Assembly (NCBI GenBank): GCA_946482365.1
Contig: CAMLQY010000009.1
Coordinates: 1-64,000, forward strand
Origin: an uncultured Actinomycetes bacterium
Lineage (GTDB): Bacteria > Actinomycetota > Thermoleophilia > Solirubrobacterales > 70-9
DNA length: 64,000 nt
Reading direction: 5' to 3'
Shown here: positions 1 to 7,910 of the stretch, piece by piece
Position numbering within the stretch: the stretch's first letter is position 1
Layout of the letters: each line of letters begins with the position of its first letter
Notes under the pieces: model-generated
What the model was told of the DNA's origin: nothing
Seen by the model: only the letters and a program-made list of their open reading frames with translations
Database searches by the model: none
Translations under genes and position numbers: made by a program

Positions 1-1
1 C

Positions 2-52
2 GGCGACTGGAACGCCGACGGCATCGACACGATCGGGGTGGTTACGAGGTGA
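2..52 (+). CDS. C-terminal end of an FG-GAP/VCBS-like repeat protein (partial)
   Basis: Only the last 16 codons are inside the window; they read GDWNADGIDTIGVVTR and stop at TGA 50-52. The pattern G-D-W-N-x-D-G-x-D-T-I-G-V is the calcium-binding-like loop of FG-GAP/VCBS beta-propeller repeats found in large secreted actinobacterial proteins. Fold and location are inferred from this motif alone. The gene begins outside the window and nothing can be said of its other domains. Confidence 0.55.
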   Translation, partial: GDWNADGIDTIGVVTR

Positions 53-129
53 GGGTGGAGATGCGTTTGTGAAGCTGAGCCTGAGAAGCTACGCTTCCGA
101 GCCCGACTGGAATCGCTGAGAAGGGCGCG

Positions 130-500
130 ATGGCCGGCTACACGATCAAGCACCGCGACGAGTTCGAGACGATGGAGGGGTCGGGGGAGTCGACCTGGCG
201 GCTGGCGCGCAAGGCGCTCGGCACCTCGGACTTCGGCTTCAATCTGGTCTAAATCGTCCCGGTGGCCAGATCCCCGAGCACACCGAGGAGGAGAGCGGGC
301 AGGTTGAGCTCTTCATCGTGCTCGAGGGCGAGGCGGTGATGAGGCTCGAAGGCGAGGACCACCCGGCGCCCGCCGGCACCTTCGCCTCGATCGAGCCGCC
401 GGCCAGCCGCACGATCCTCAACCGCTCCGGCGCCCCCGTCACCGCCCTGCTGATCGGCGTCCACCCGGCCGGCGAGTACAGCGCCCCCAGCTGGGCTTAG
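130..500 (+). pseudogene. Cupin-domain protein, broken by a stop codon and a frameshift
   Basis: The ATG at 130 opens a reading frame (MAGYTIKHRDEFETMEGSGE and on) that ends at an in-frame TAA, 250-252. A second frame resumes at once and runs to TAG 498-500. Joined, they read FGFNLV-x-IVPGGQIPEHTEEESGQVE and then a typical cupin core (FIVLEGEAVMRLEGEDH, followed by PAPAGTFASIEPP). Restoring the cupin needs both a sense codon in place of TAA and one extra base near 260 (CCGGTGG for expected CCGGGTGG). The first half ends in frame 1 and the second lies in frame 3, consistent with a one-base deletion. A short product starting at GTG 318 is possible but would lack half the barrel. Two closely spaced sequencing errors are the alternative. 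Confidence 0.75.
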
Positions 501-647
501 CTCTCGCTTCGGGTGGCGGGGTTTTCGGCGCTATTTGCGGGAATCCTGAAATTCTCCAGATCGGGTCGTGAGACCGCCCTATAATTCCGTGACTTGTCAA
601 CCCGTCGCGCGCCCGCTCGGAGAAGGCGTGGAAACCGGGAGGTCAGA

Positions 648-3600
648 TTGTCAGATACCCAGTCCCGTGAGCTTCACGGCGAGGGCGTGCCCGTCCGCTA
701 CTCGCCAGAGCGCGCCTACCGGCCGCTCGTCTCTCCGCCCAGCGTCGAGGACAAGGACGCGTGCGCGATCTATGCGTCTGTGCGTAAGGATGCGACGCCG
801 AGCCACGCGCCGATCGAGCTGGCGATACCGGCCCTGCAGAAGATGCTCCATCGTGCCGGCAACGTCGACGGCGAGGGCGACGGCTGCGGGCTGCTGCTCG
901 ACCTGCCGCGCAAGATCTGGGCCGAGGAGGTCCGCTCGGGAGGCCATGACCCCTCGCTCACCCTCGACGACGCCTTCGCCGTCGCCCACGTCTTCATCGA
1001 GCGCTCCCAGGACCTCGAGCGGATCCAGCACGATGCCCGCGAGCTGCTCGGCCAGGGCGGCTTCCGCATCCTCGCCGAGCGGATCGGCGTCGTCGACTCC
1101 TCGGCGCTCGGCCCGACCGCGCGCGAGGAGGAGCCCCACTTCTGGCAGCTCGCCGGCCTCGTCGCCGATGCCTCGCGCCGCGACCGCGTCCTCTTCGACC
1201 TGCTGATTGAGCTGGAGGAGAGGCTGGGGGTCCACGTTCCCTCCTTCTCCGCCACCACCTGCGTCTACAAGGTGATGGGGGCGCCCAAGGTGCTCGGCGC
1301 GTACTACCCGGACCTCCACGACGAGCGCTTCGAGACGATCGGCTGCTTCGGCCACAACCGCTACTCGACCAACACCTGGCCCTCGTTCAAGCGCGTGCAG
1401 CCGTTCTCGGTGCTCGGCCACAACGGCGAGATCAACACGATCGCGCAGCTGCGCCAGGAGGCGAAGATGCTCGGCGTACCGATCCATCCCGACGGCTCCG
1501 ACTCGCAGGACCTCAACCGCACGATCGACACCCTGGTCAGCCGCGACGGCCTCAGCCTCGCCGAGGCGATGGAGATGATCGTGCCGCCGATCGTCGAGGA
1601 GATCCGCTCGCTGCCCGAGGACCTGCGCCCGTTCTACATGTACCTGCGCCAGGCGATGGGCCCGTTCGCCCAGGGCCCTGTCGCGCTGATCGCCCGCCAC
1701 GCCGGGGAATGCGTGTTCTCCTCCGACGCGCTCGGGCTGCGGCCCCTGTGGCAGGTCGAGACCGGGGAGGACTTCGTCTTCAGCTCCGAGCCGGGCGTCG
1801 TCCCTGTCGCGGAGATGGTCTCCGAGCCCAAGCCGCTCGCCCCGGGCGAGAAGGCGCTGGTGCTGGTCAACCGCTCCGCCAAGCGCTCCACCCTGCACGC
1901 CCACGACGAGATGCTGCGCATCGTCCGCAAGAGCTGGCTGCGCCGCAACGGCACCGAGGAGGTCGCGGACTACGGTCGCGCCCTGGAGTCCGGCGGGCCG
2001 CTCGAGGGCGAGGAGGTCCCCGGGTACTCCGACGCCGGCCCCGAGGAGCCGGTCAAGGTCGAAGACCGCGTCCTCGCCGGTTTCGGCTGGCAGCGCGACG
2101 ACGTCAAACTCGTCCAGCAGATGGCCTCCAACGGCTCCGAGCCGGTCGGCTCGCTCGGCTACGACGGCCCGCTGGCGGCGCTCTCGCCCGAGCGCCAGAA
2201 CCTCGCCGACTACTTCAAGGAGACGGTCGCCGTCGTCACCAACCCGGCGATCGACCGCGAACGCGAGATGGAGCACTTCTCGACCCGCGCGGTCTTCGGC
2301 CGTCGCCCCTCGATCGGCGCCGCCGGCGTGGACACGGGCACCGTGGAGACCGCGTTCCCGGTGATCCTCGGCGGCCACCACGGCCTCGCGCCGCTCTCCG
2401 ACAAGACCTACCGGGCGATCGCGCGCAAGCACCGGACCTACCTGCTCGAGGACCTCTGGGAGGAGTTCCGCGGTCGCGCCGATGCGCTCGACGTCTCCCT
2501 GCTCGAGTCCGAGACCACGCAGGGCGCGATCGAGCGGATCAAGCAGGAAGCGGTGAAGAAGGTTCGCGACGGAGCCGAGCTGCTCGTGCTCACCGATCGC
2601 ACCGTCTACGACGCCGACCGCCGCTACCTCGACCCCCACCTGGCCACCTCGGCGGTCGACCAGGCGCTGAAGGGGTTCAGGGTCGAGCCCGGCGAAGAGA
2701 ACCTGCGCCGGCGCTGCGGCGTCGTCCTGCGCTCGGCGGCGATCCGCAACGTCCACGACACGATGCTCGCCCTCGGTCTCGGCGCCAACGGCGTCTGCCC
2801 GTACACGATGGTCGAGGTCGTCTGCGTCGAGGACTACGAGAAAGACGTCTCCAACCTCTGCGACGCGCTCACCAAGGGGATGGAGAAAGTGATCTCGACG
2901 ATCGGGATCCACGAGGTGCGCGGCTACGCCCGCCAGTTCTCCTCGATCGGGGTCAAGCCGGAGCTGGCCGAGATCTTCATGACCGAGGCCTTCGCCGCCT
3001 CGGAGTCCGGCGGCGTTGGCTTCACCGGTCTCGACGAGGACACCAACGAGCGCGCCCGCATCCTCGCCGGGGACGAGGAGGCCAAACCGGCGAAGACGTT
3101 TCGCTTCTACCCCAAGGTCTACAAGGCCGCGATAGCCACGGCGAACGGCTCGGGCTCCTACGAGGAGTACTCGGAGAAAGTGCGCGACCTAGAGCGGCAG
3201 AGCCCGATCTCGATGCGCCACGTCATGGGCCTGAAGGGCGACCGCGACCCGGTCGACCCGGCCGGCGTCGACGCGGGGGTCGGCCGCCACGACTACCCGG
3301 TCGTGATCTCCTCGATGAGCTTCGGCTCCCAGTCCGAGCCGGCGTTCCGCGCCTACGCCGAGGCGGCGAAGGCGATCAACGTCCTCTGCGTCAACGGCGA
3401 GGGCGGCGAGATCCGCGACATGTACGGCCACTACCGCAAGTGGCGCGGCCAGCAGGTCGCCTCGGGCCGCTTCGGCGTCTCGGCAGAGATGCTCAACTCC
3501 TCCTACCTGGCCGAGATCAAGATCGGCCAGGGCGCGAAGCCCGGCGAGGGCGGTCACCTGCCCGGCAAGAAGGTCTCCGAGAAGGTCGCCGCCGCCCGCA

Positions 3601-5321
3601 ACGCGGCGCCCGGCACCGACCTGATCTCGCCCTCCAACAACCACGACCTCTACTCGATCGAGGACCTCGCCGAGCTGATCGACGAGCTGAAGACCGTCAA
3701 CCCCGACGTGCGCGTCTCGGTCAAGGTCCCGGTGGTGCCGAACATCGGCACGATCGGCCTCGGCATCGCCAAGGCCGGCGCCGACATCATCACCCTCTCG
3801 GGCTTCGAGGGCGGCACCGGCGCCGCTCGCCAGCACGCCCTGCGCCACGTCGGCCTGCCCTCCGACATCGGCACCCGCGCGGTCCACAGGGCGCTGATGG
3901 AGGCCGGCATCCGCAACCGGGTCGAGATCTGGGCCGACGGCGGCTACCGCCACGGCCACGACATCGTCAAGCTGCACTGCCTCGGCGCCAACCGGGTCGG
4001 CTTCGGCACGCTGGCGATGGTCAGCCTCGGCTGCACGATCTGCCGCGGCTGCCAGCTCGACACCTGTCACGTCGGCATCGCGACGCAGATCGAGACGGTC
4101 GAGCAGGCGCAGGAGCACGGGCTGAAGAAGTTCACGCCGCAGGAGATAGACACGGCCGCGGAGAGCTGCGCCCGCTTCTTCCAGGCGATGGGGGAGGAGG
4201 TCAAGCAGGTCGTCGCCTCGCTCGGCTACGAGCGCGCCCAGGACCTGGTCGGCCGCTACGACCTGCTCGAGCAGGTCTCCCACCACGAGACCCTCGACCT
4301 GGCGTCGCTGATCACGCCGCTGGAGGAGTTCCTCGACCTCGAGCCGCTTGACCTGCCGGTAGCGGAGGAGATGACGGAGGAGCGTGCCGAGGCGGGGCTG
4401 GTGGTGGCCCGGCCGATCCGGATGGAGCCCAAGCAGGCCTCGACCCAAATCGCTGGCCTGGCTGGCGATATCTGCTCCGGCCGCACGATCCGCAACGAGT
4501 TCCCCCGTGCCACCGACGCCAATGACCGCGTGCTCGGCACCGAGCTGTCGGGCGCCATCGCGCGCTCGCGCATCTTCGAGGACGGGCCGGAATCGAACGA
4601 CGACGTGCTCGCCAGCCTCGAGTTCAACGGCGGCTCGGTCGCCGGCCAGGGCTTCGGCGCCTTCAACTCCTACGGCGTTTCGATCCGGGTCGAGGGCGGT
4701 GCCCAGGACGGCGTCGGCAAGACCATGCTCGGCGGCACCGTCGCCGTGCTGAAGGGCAAGGGCGCAAAGGACAAGCGGCTGAACGGGTCGGTTGGCAAGT
4801 CCTTCGCCTACGGCGCTCAGCGCGGCCGTCTCTTCGTCCAGGGGTCTGCCGACTCGCGCTTCTGCATCCGCCTCTCCGGCGCCGACGTCGTCCTGGCCGG
4901 AGAGCCCGAGGAGGACATCGACGACGGCCGCGGCTGCATCGTCGACCGCGCCAATGCCAAGGGGTTCGCCTTCGAGTACATGACCTCCGGCCGGGCGATC
5001 GTCCTCGGCGACCTCGGCCCCTGGGCCTGCGCGGGCATGACCGGCGGCCGCGTCTACGTCCGCCACAACGCTTTCGGCATCGACCGCGAGGCGATCGAGC
5101 GGCGCCTGGGCGAGGGCGCCAAAGTCGAGCTGAAAGAGCTCGACGCCGAGGGCCTGCTCGACGTCGACGACCTACTTGCCGGTTACGCCAGCGAGCTGCG
5201 GGCTACGGGGCAGGACGAGGAGGCCGAGCGGGTGCTTGGTCTGGCAGCGACCGCTGCAGACAACTTCATGATGGTTGTTCCTCATAAGGTCCAGGCAGAC
5301 CCAAGCATCTCTACTGAGTAG
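648..5321 (+). CDS. gltB: Glutamate synthase large subunit (GOGAT alpha)
   Basis: Makes two glutamates from glutamine and 2-oxoglutarate. Domain order is complete: N-terminal class II glutaminase, central and FMN-binding synthase domains (GEGGEIRDMYGHYRKWRG and SVKVPVVPNIGTIGLGIAKA), and a C-terminal GXGXG beta-helix (FNGGSVAGQGFGAFNSYG). A Cys-rich motif GCTICRGCQLDTC matches the 3Fe-4S site. I chose TTG 648 because GGGAGG sits 5 nt upstream; an earlier in-frame TTG at 594 has no such site. From TTG 648 the likely nucleophile is Cys39 (KDACAIYAS), so a propeptide of about 38 residues would be removed, as in the family. About 1557 residues. No small subunit (gltD) is adjacent, so the electron donor, GltD elsewhere or ferredoxin, is open. 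Confidence 0.95.
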   Translation: MSDTQSRELHGEGVPVRYSPERAYRPLVSPPSVEDKDACAIYASVRKDATPSHAPIELAIPALQKMLHRAGNVDGEGDGCGLLLDLPRKIWAEEVRSGGHDPSLTLDDAFAVAHVFIERSQDLERIQHDARELLGQGGFRILAERIGVVDSSALGPTAREEEPHFWQLAGLVADASRRDRVLFDLLIELEERLGVHVPSFSATTCVYKVMGAPKVLGAYYPDLHDERFETIGCFGHNRYSTNTWPSFKRVQPFSVLGHNGEINTIAQLRQEAKMLGVPIHPDGSDSQDLNRTIDTLVSRDGLSLAEAMEMIVPPIVEEIRSLPEDLRPFYMYLRQAMGPFAQGPVALIARHAGECVFSSDALGLRPLWQVETGEDFVFSSEPGVVPVAEMVSEPKPLAPGEKALVLVNRSAKRSTLHAHDEMLRIVRKSWLRRNGTEEVADYGRALESGGPLEGEEVPGYSDAGPEEPVKVEDRVLAGFGWQRDDVKLVQQMASNGSEPVGSLGYDGPLAALSPERQNLADYFKETVAVVTNPAIDREREMEHFSTRAVFGRRPSIGAAGVDTGTVETAFPVILGGHHGLAPLSDKTYRAIARKHRTYLLEDLWEEFRGRADALDVSLLESETTQGAIERIKQEAVKKVRDGAELLVLTDRTVYDADRRYLDPHLATSAVDQALKGFRVEPGEENLRRRCGVVLRSAAIRNVHDTMLALGLGANGVCPYTMVEVVCVEDYEKDVSNLCDALTKGMEKVISTIGIHEVRGYARQFSSIGVKPELAEIFMTEAFAASESGGVGFTGLDEDTNERARILAGDEEAKPAKTFRFYPKVYKAAIATANGSGSYEEYSEKVRDLERQSPISMRHVMGLKGDRDPVDPAGVDAGVGRHDYPVVISSMSFGSQSEPAFRAYAEAAKAINVLCVNGEGGEIRDMYGHYRKWRGQQVASGRFGVSAEMLNSSYLAEIKIGQGAKPGEGGHLPGKKVSEKVAAARNAAPGTDLISPSNNHDLYSIEDLAELIDELKTVNPDVRVSVKVPVVPNIGTIGLGIAKAGADIITLSGFEGGTGAARQHALRHVGLPSDIGTRAVHRALMEAGIRNRVEIWADGGYRHGHDIVKLHCLGANRVGFGTLAMVSLGCTICRGCQLDTCHVGIATQIETVEQAQEHGLKKFTPQEIDTAAESCARFFQAMGEEVKQVVASLGYERAQDLVGRYDLLEQVSHHETLDLASLITPLEEFLDLEPLDLPVAEEMTEERAEAGLVVARPIRMEPKQASTQIAGLAGDICSGRTIRNEFPRATDANDRVLGTELSGAIARSRIFEDGPESNDDVLASLEFNGGSVAGQGFGAFNSYGVSIRVEGGAQDGVGKTMLGGTVAVLKGKGAKDKRLNGSVGKSFAYGAQRGRLFVQGSADSRFCIRLSGADVVLAGEPEEDIDDGRGCIVDRANAKGFAFEYMTSGRAIVLGDLGPWACAGMTGGRVYVRHNAFGIDREAIERRLGEGAKVELKELDAEGLLDVDDLLAGYASELRATGQDEEAERVLGLAATAADNFMMVVPHKVQADPSISTE

Positions 5322-5326
5322 TCCTT

Positions 5327-5435
5327 CAGGGCCCAGCGGGCACCCCTCCGACGGAACACGCTGCCCGCACTTGGCTGGGGCTATCGGCGTTTTTCAGCTC
5401 ACAAGTTCCGCTGGAGGGGTGCCCGCTGGGCCCTG
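5327..5435 (+). repeat. Long hairpin element, copy 1 (3' of gltB)
   Basis: A perfect 23-bp inverted repeat (5327-5349 with 5413-5435) encloses a 63-nt loop. It begins 6 nt after the gltB stop codon. The loop carries three blocks, CGGAACACGC, GGGGCTATCGGCG and TCAGCTCACAAGTTCC, which recur in the same order in copy 2 on the other strand; the first and last pair (GGAAC with GTTCC) and extend the stem. There is no U-tract, so it is not a textbook intrinsic terminator, though it may act as one. Confidence 0.8.
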
Positions 5436-5543
5436 GTGCCGCGGTTGAGATGCTCCGACCCTCCGGGCCTATCCAGCTTTCGCGGTGAGATGGCCTTCAC
5501 GCGAGCTGGAGGACGCCGGCGAGACTTTATTGAGAGCTTGAGG

Positions 5544-5644
5544 GGGCCGGGGAGGGCCCTTCTGAGGAACTTGTGAGCTGAGAAAGCGCCGATAGCCCCA
5601 TTTAGTCCCGGTGGCGTGTTCCGCAGAAGGGCCCTCCCCGGCCC
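5544..5644 (-). repeat. Long hairpin element, copy 2 (3' of the coiled-coil gene)
   Basis: A perfect 21-bp inverted repeat (5544-5564 with 5624-5644) encloses a 59-nt loop. Read on the minus strand it starts 3 nt after the stop codon of the gene at 5648-6070. The loop holds the same blocks as copy 1 (CGGAACACGC, GGGGCTATCGGCG, TCAGCTCACAAGTTCC), but the outer arms differ in sequence from copy 1 while remaining perfectly self-complementary. Family unknown to me. Confidence 0.8.
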
Positions 5645-5647
5645 TAA

Positions 5648-6070
5648 CTACCGCGTACCTGTCAACAAATCCCCGATCGCCCGTATCTCGCGTAGGAGGC
5701 CGTCGAGCATCTGCTCTGTGTTGGTGTGGATCCGCCACTCGGCGTACTGGCGCTCCTGTTCGGCCTGGTCGAGGCGTTGCTCCAGCTCCTTGGTCCGAGC
5801 GTCGATTCTGTCGATGCGCTTGTTCAGGCGCCTCTCGGCCTTGCGGACGCGGCGCTTGAGCAGGGCGTTGCTCTCGCTGCGGATCGTGTCCAGCTCGCGG
5901 CGCAGGTCGGCACCGCTGATCGTTTGCTCCTGTTCAGCGAGCATCTCCTCGACGCCGACGCGGACCCGCTCGATCTCCTCGTGGAGGCGCTCTCGAGCCC
6001 GCTCGGCGGCCACCTCGGGCGGCTCGGGCGAGGGATCGCCTGGGGTCGGGTACCGGTCCACCATCACCAT
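5648..6070 (-). CDS. Coiled-coil protein of unknown function
   Basis: A 140-residue, highly charged, almost wholly helical protein. From about residue 18 onward, heptad-like runs rich in Glu, Arg and Leu (ERARERLHEEIERVRVGVEE; RVRKAERRLNKRIDRIDART) predict a long coiled coil. There is no signal peptide, TM segment or known catalytic motif. The start (MVMVDRYPTPG) is the first of two nearby ATGs and has only a weak ribosome site. It is convergent with gltB, and hairpin element 2 starts 3 nt after its stop. Function not recognised; a structural or scaffolding role is only a guess from composition. Confidence 0.7.
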   Translation of the reverse strand: MVMVDRYPTPGDPSPEPPEVAAERARERLHEEIERVRVGVEEMLAEQEQTISGADLRRELDTIRSESNALLKRRVRKAERRLNKRIDRIDARTKELEQRLDQAEQERQYAEWRIHTNTEQMLDGLLREIRAIGDLLTGTR

Positions 6071-6109
6071 GCTAGGGGCGACGGTGGCCGGAAACTCGGG
6101 TTTGGACGG

Positions 6110-6676
6110 CTAGCGTTCCAACGCGAACAGGCGGAAGCGGCCAATGGCCAGCTCGTCGCCGTCCTCGACCCGTGCCCAGTCGACGATCTCGCCGTTGAGG
6201 AAGACGCCGTTGAGGCTGCGGTCGTCGAGGATCCGCAGCGAGTCGGGCAGCTCCGAGACGATCAGGGCGTGGCGCCGGGACACGCTGGGGTCGTCGAGGC
6301 GTATGTCGGCGGCCGCGCTGCGGCCGATCCGCGTCCAGCCCGGCGCGATCGGCTGGACCTCGAGATCGCCGTCGTCTCCGCACCATGCGAGGTAGCGGCC
6401 GGGGCGCGGCAGCATCTCTCGTGCCATGGTCAGCCAGCCGGAGCCGGGGGCAATGCTCGGGATCGCCAGCTCCGCCGTCTGTCCGTGGTCCTGCATCTGC
6501 TCGAAGATCGAGTCGCGCTGGAACTCGGACCTCCCGCAGCGGGGGCATTCGGGCATGCGATCGCTCTCGCTCAGCGAGAGCTGCGAACCGCACGAGGCAC
6601 AGAAATACGTTCCCGAGCCCGGGAACTCGCCCTCCTCGATGCTGACAACGATGCCGGGACTGACACTGGTAACGAT
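6110..6676 (-). CDS. Zinc-ribbon and FHA-domain protein (probable ATC start)
   Basis: The C-terminal half is a forkhead-associated (phosphothreonine-binding) domain with its conserved pieces in order: TRIGRSAAADIRL, SVSRRHALI and NGVFLNG. The N-terminal half is a zinc ribbon, GTYFCASCG then MPECPRCGRSEFQR, with Cys pairs near residues 26/29 and 44/47, of the DUF1451-like kind. The first ATG (6556) falls between the two Cys pairs and would destroy the ribbon. Upstream in frame there is no ATG, GTG or TTG, but an ATC at 6676 has AAGGAG 6 nt before it. I use that as the start. FHA proteins usually read Ser/Thr kinase signals; no kinase is nearby. An undetected sequence error near the start is the alternative. 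Confidence 0.7.
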   Translation of the reverse strand: MVTSVSPGIVVSIEEGEFPGSGTYFCASCGSQLSLSESDRMPECPRCGRSEFQRDSIFEQMQDHGQTAELAIPSIAPGSGWLTMAREMLPRPGRYLAWCGDDGDLEVQPIAPGWTRIGRSAAADIRLDDPSVSRRHALIVSELPDSLRILDDRSLNGVFLNGEIVDWARVEDGDELAIGRFRLFALER

Positions 6677-6762
6677 GGGGGTCTCCTTCCCGGCGCCTCC
6701 GGTCGGGGATAGTAGCGCGGTGTTCTCAATGCCGCATCGGGAATTTTCCGCAAGTAGCGGGA

Positions 6763-7317
6763 ATGGCGGGTGCTTACACGCATAGAATCGCGCTCCCCAT
6801 GGGTCCCGTCAGCGCAGAGATCGAGATCGACGTTCCTCGCCAGAGCGCCTTCGACGCGATCGCCGACCTCTCCCTGCGGCCGGCTTTCACCGATCACTTC
6901 CTGACCGGCTTTCGCCTCACCCGGGTCGAGTCCGCGGGCGTCGGCGCCGGCGCGCGGTTTCGCATCGCCGTGAGGCCGCGGCGCGTCTGGGCGGACACGA
7001 CGATCGTCGAGGTCGACGCGCCCCATCGGCTGGTCGAGCACGGCCGCGGCGGTCGCACCAACCGCATCCCCTCGACCACGCTCTGGGAGCTCACCGAGGG
7101 GCCTGGATCGCTGACGAAGGTCCGCGTCTCCTACTGGACCGAGCCCGCGAACCCCGTCGATCGCGCCCTGGAGATGCTCTCCGCCGCTTCGATTCCCTAC
7201 GAGCGACGCTGGCGTGAGGCGCTGCGCCGGCTGCGCGAGCAGCTCGAGTCCGGCCAGCTGGTCGCCCCGCGCACGGCCGTCGCCGGCGGCAATCCTCACG
7301 CGACCGGTATTCCCTGA
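6763..7317 (+). CDS. SRPBCC-family (polyketide cyclase/START-like) protein
   Basis: The 184-residue sequence has the helix-grip pattern of SRPBCC proteins: IEIDVPRQSAFDAIADLSLR near the N-terminus, then FRLTRVESAGVGAGARFRI, a long strand section, and a C-terminal helix ending YERRWREALRRLREQLESG. These bind hydrophobic ligands in a deep pocket; here neither ligand nor catalytic role can be read. The start at 6763 gives a short extra N-terminal strand; ATG 6799 (MGPVSAEIEI) is a reasonable alternative because the fold begins there. It is divergent from the FHA gene and followed closely by a lipoprotein gene on the same strand. Confidence 0.75.
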   Translation: MAGAYTHRIALPMGPVSAEIEIDVPRQSAFDAIADLSLRPAFTDHFLTGFRLTRVESAGVGAGARFRIAVRPRRVWADTTIVEVDAPHRLVEHGRGGRTNRIPSTTLWELTEGPGSLTKVRVSYWTEPANPVDRALEMLSAASIPYERRWREALRRLREQLESGQLVAPRTAVAGGNPHATGIP

Positions 7318-7344
7318 GTCCGGTTCTATAGGCTCTCGCCGCCG

Positions 7345-7893
7345 ATGTCCCGCCGTCACCGACTCGTCCAGCCTCTGCTCGTCGCGCTCGTCCTGGCTGC
7401 GCTGGCGCTCCTCGTCTCCGCCTGCGGCTACGAGAGCCACGAGACCGAGGTGGTCGAGGGCGAGCCGGTCGAGCTCGGAGAGCTCAGCTACAACGTGACC
7501 TTCTCCCGCTTCCTCAACCCGGACGACAACGAGGACTCGGCGTATCTGGTCGGCCAGCCGCCGGCGCCCGAGGCTTCGGCCTACTTCGGGGTCTTCTTCG
7601 AAGTCCAGAACGAGAGCGAAGAGCCGCAGACCCTCGCCAAGTCGCTGACGATCCACGACGCCGACCACGAGAGCTTCGACGCGATCGCGAGCGAAAGCCT
7701 CTACGCGCTGCCGCTCGGCGGCGAGGTCGAACCCCAGGAACAGATCCCGGTCCTCGACTCGACCCCCGAGCAGGGCCCGATCGAGGGCTCCCTCGCCCTC
7801 TTCCTGCTACCAGCCTCAGCGTCCGAGAACCGCCCCCTGACCCTCACCATCCCAGGCCCCGACGGCCCCGCAGAGGTCACCCTAGACCTCTAG
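7345..7893 (+). CDS. Predicted lipoprotein, DUF4352-like
   Basis: A signal peptide with a hydrophobic core (LLVALVLAALALLVSAC) ends in the lipobox LVSAC, so the mature protein should be lipid-anchored at Cys27 outside the membrane. The rest resembles small beta-sandwich proteins of the DUF4352/TRF2-like type: VELGELSYNVTFSRFL, then YFGVFFEVQNESEEPQTL. About 182 residues. It ends 17 nt before the stop of the convergent penicillin-binding protein gene. No enzyme motif is visible; exported stress or cell-wall proteins often look like this. Confidence 0.7.
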   Translation: MSRRHRLVQPLLVALVLAALALLVSACGYESHETEVVEGEPVELGELSYNVTFSRFLNPDDNEDSAYLVGQPPAPEASAYFGVFFEVQNESEEPQTLAKSLTIHDADHESFDAIASESLYALPLGGEVEPQEQIPVLDSTPEQGPIEGSLALFLLPASASENRPLTLTIPGPDGPAEVTLDL

Positions 7894-7910
7894 CACCAGC
7901 CCAGCCACCC

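Noticed and set aside
1709..4351. Long open frame overlapping gltB in another frame (also long minus-strand frames at 651-2912 and 3189-5066)
   Set aside because: Arg/Pro/Ala- or Val/Asp-rich shadows of a real high-GC gene with no domain pattern.
5327..5435. Integron attC site
   Set aside because: attC sites keep the outer GTTRRRY boxes and vary inside; here the inner blocks are kept and the outer arms vary, and no integrase is present.
5469..5738. 89-codon minus-strand open frame
   Set aside because: It runs through hairpin element 2 and the end of the coiled-coil gene; no protein-like composition.
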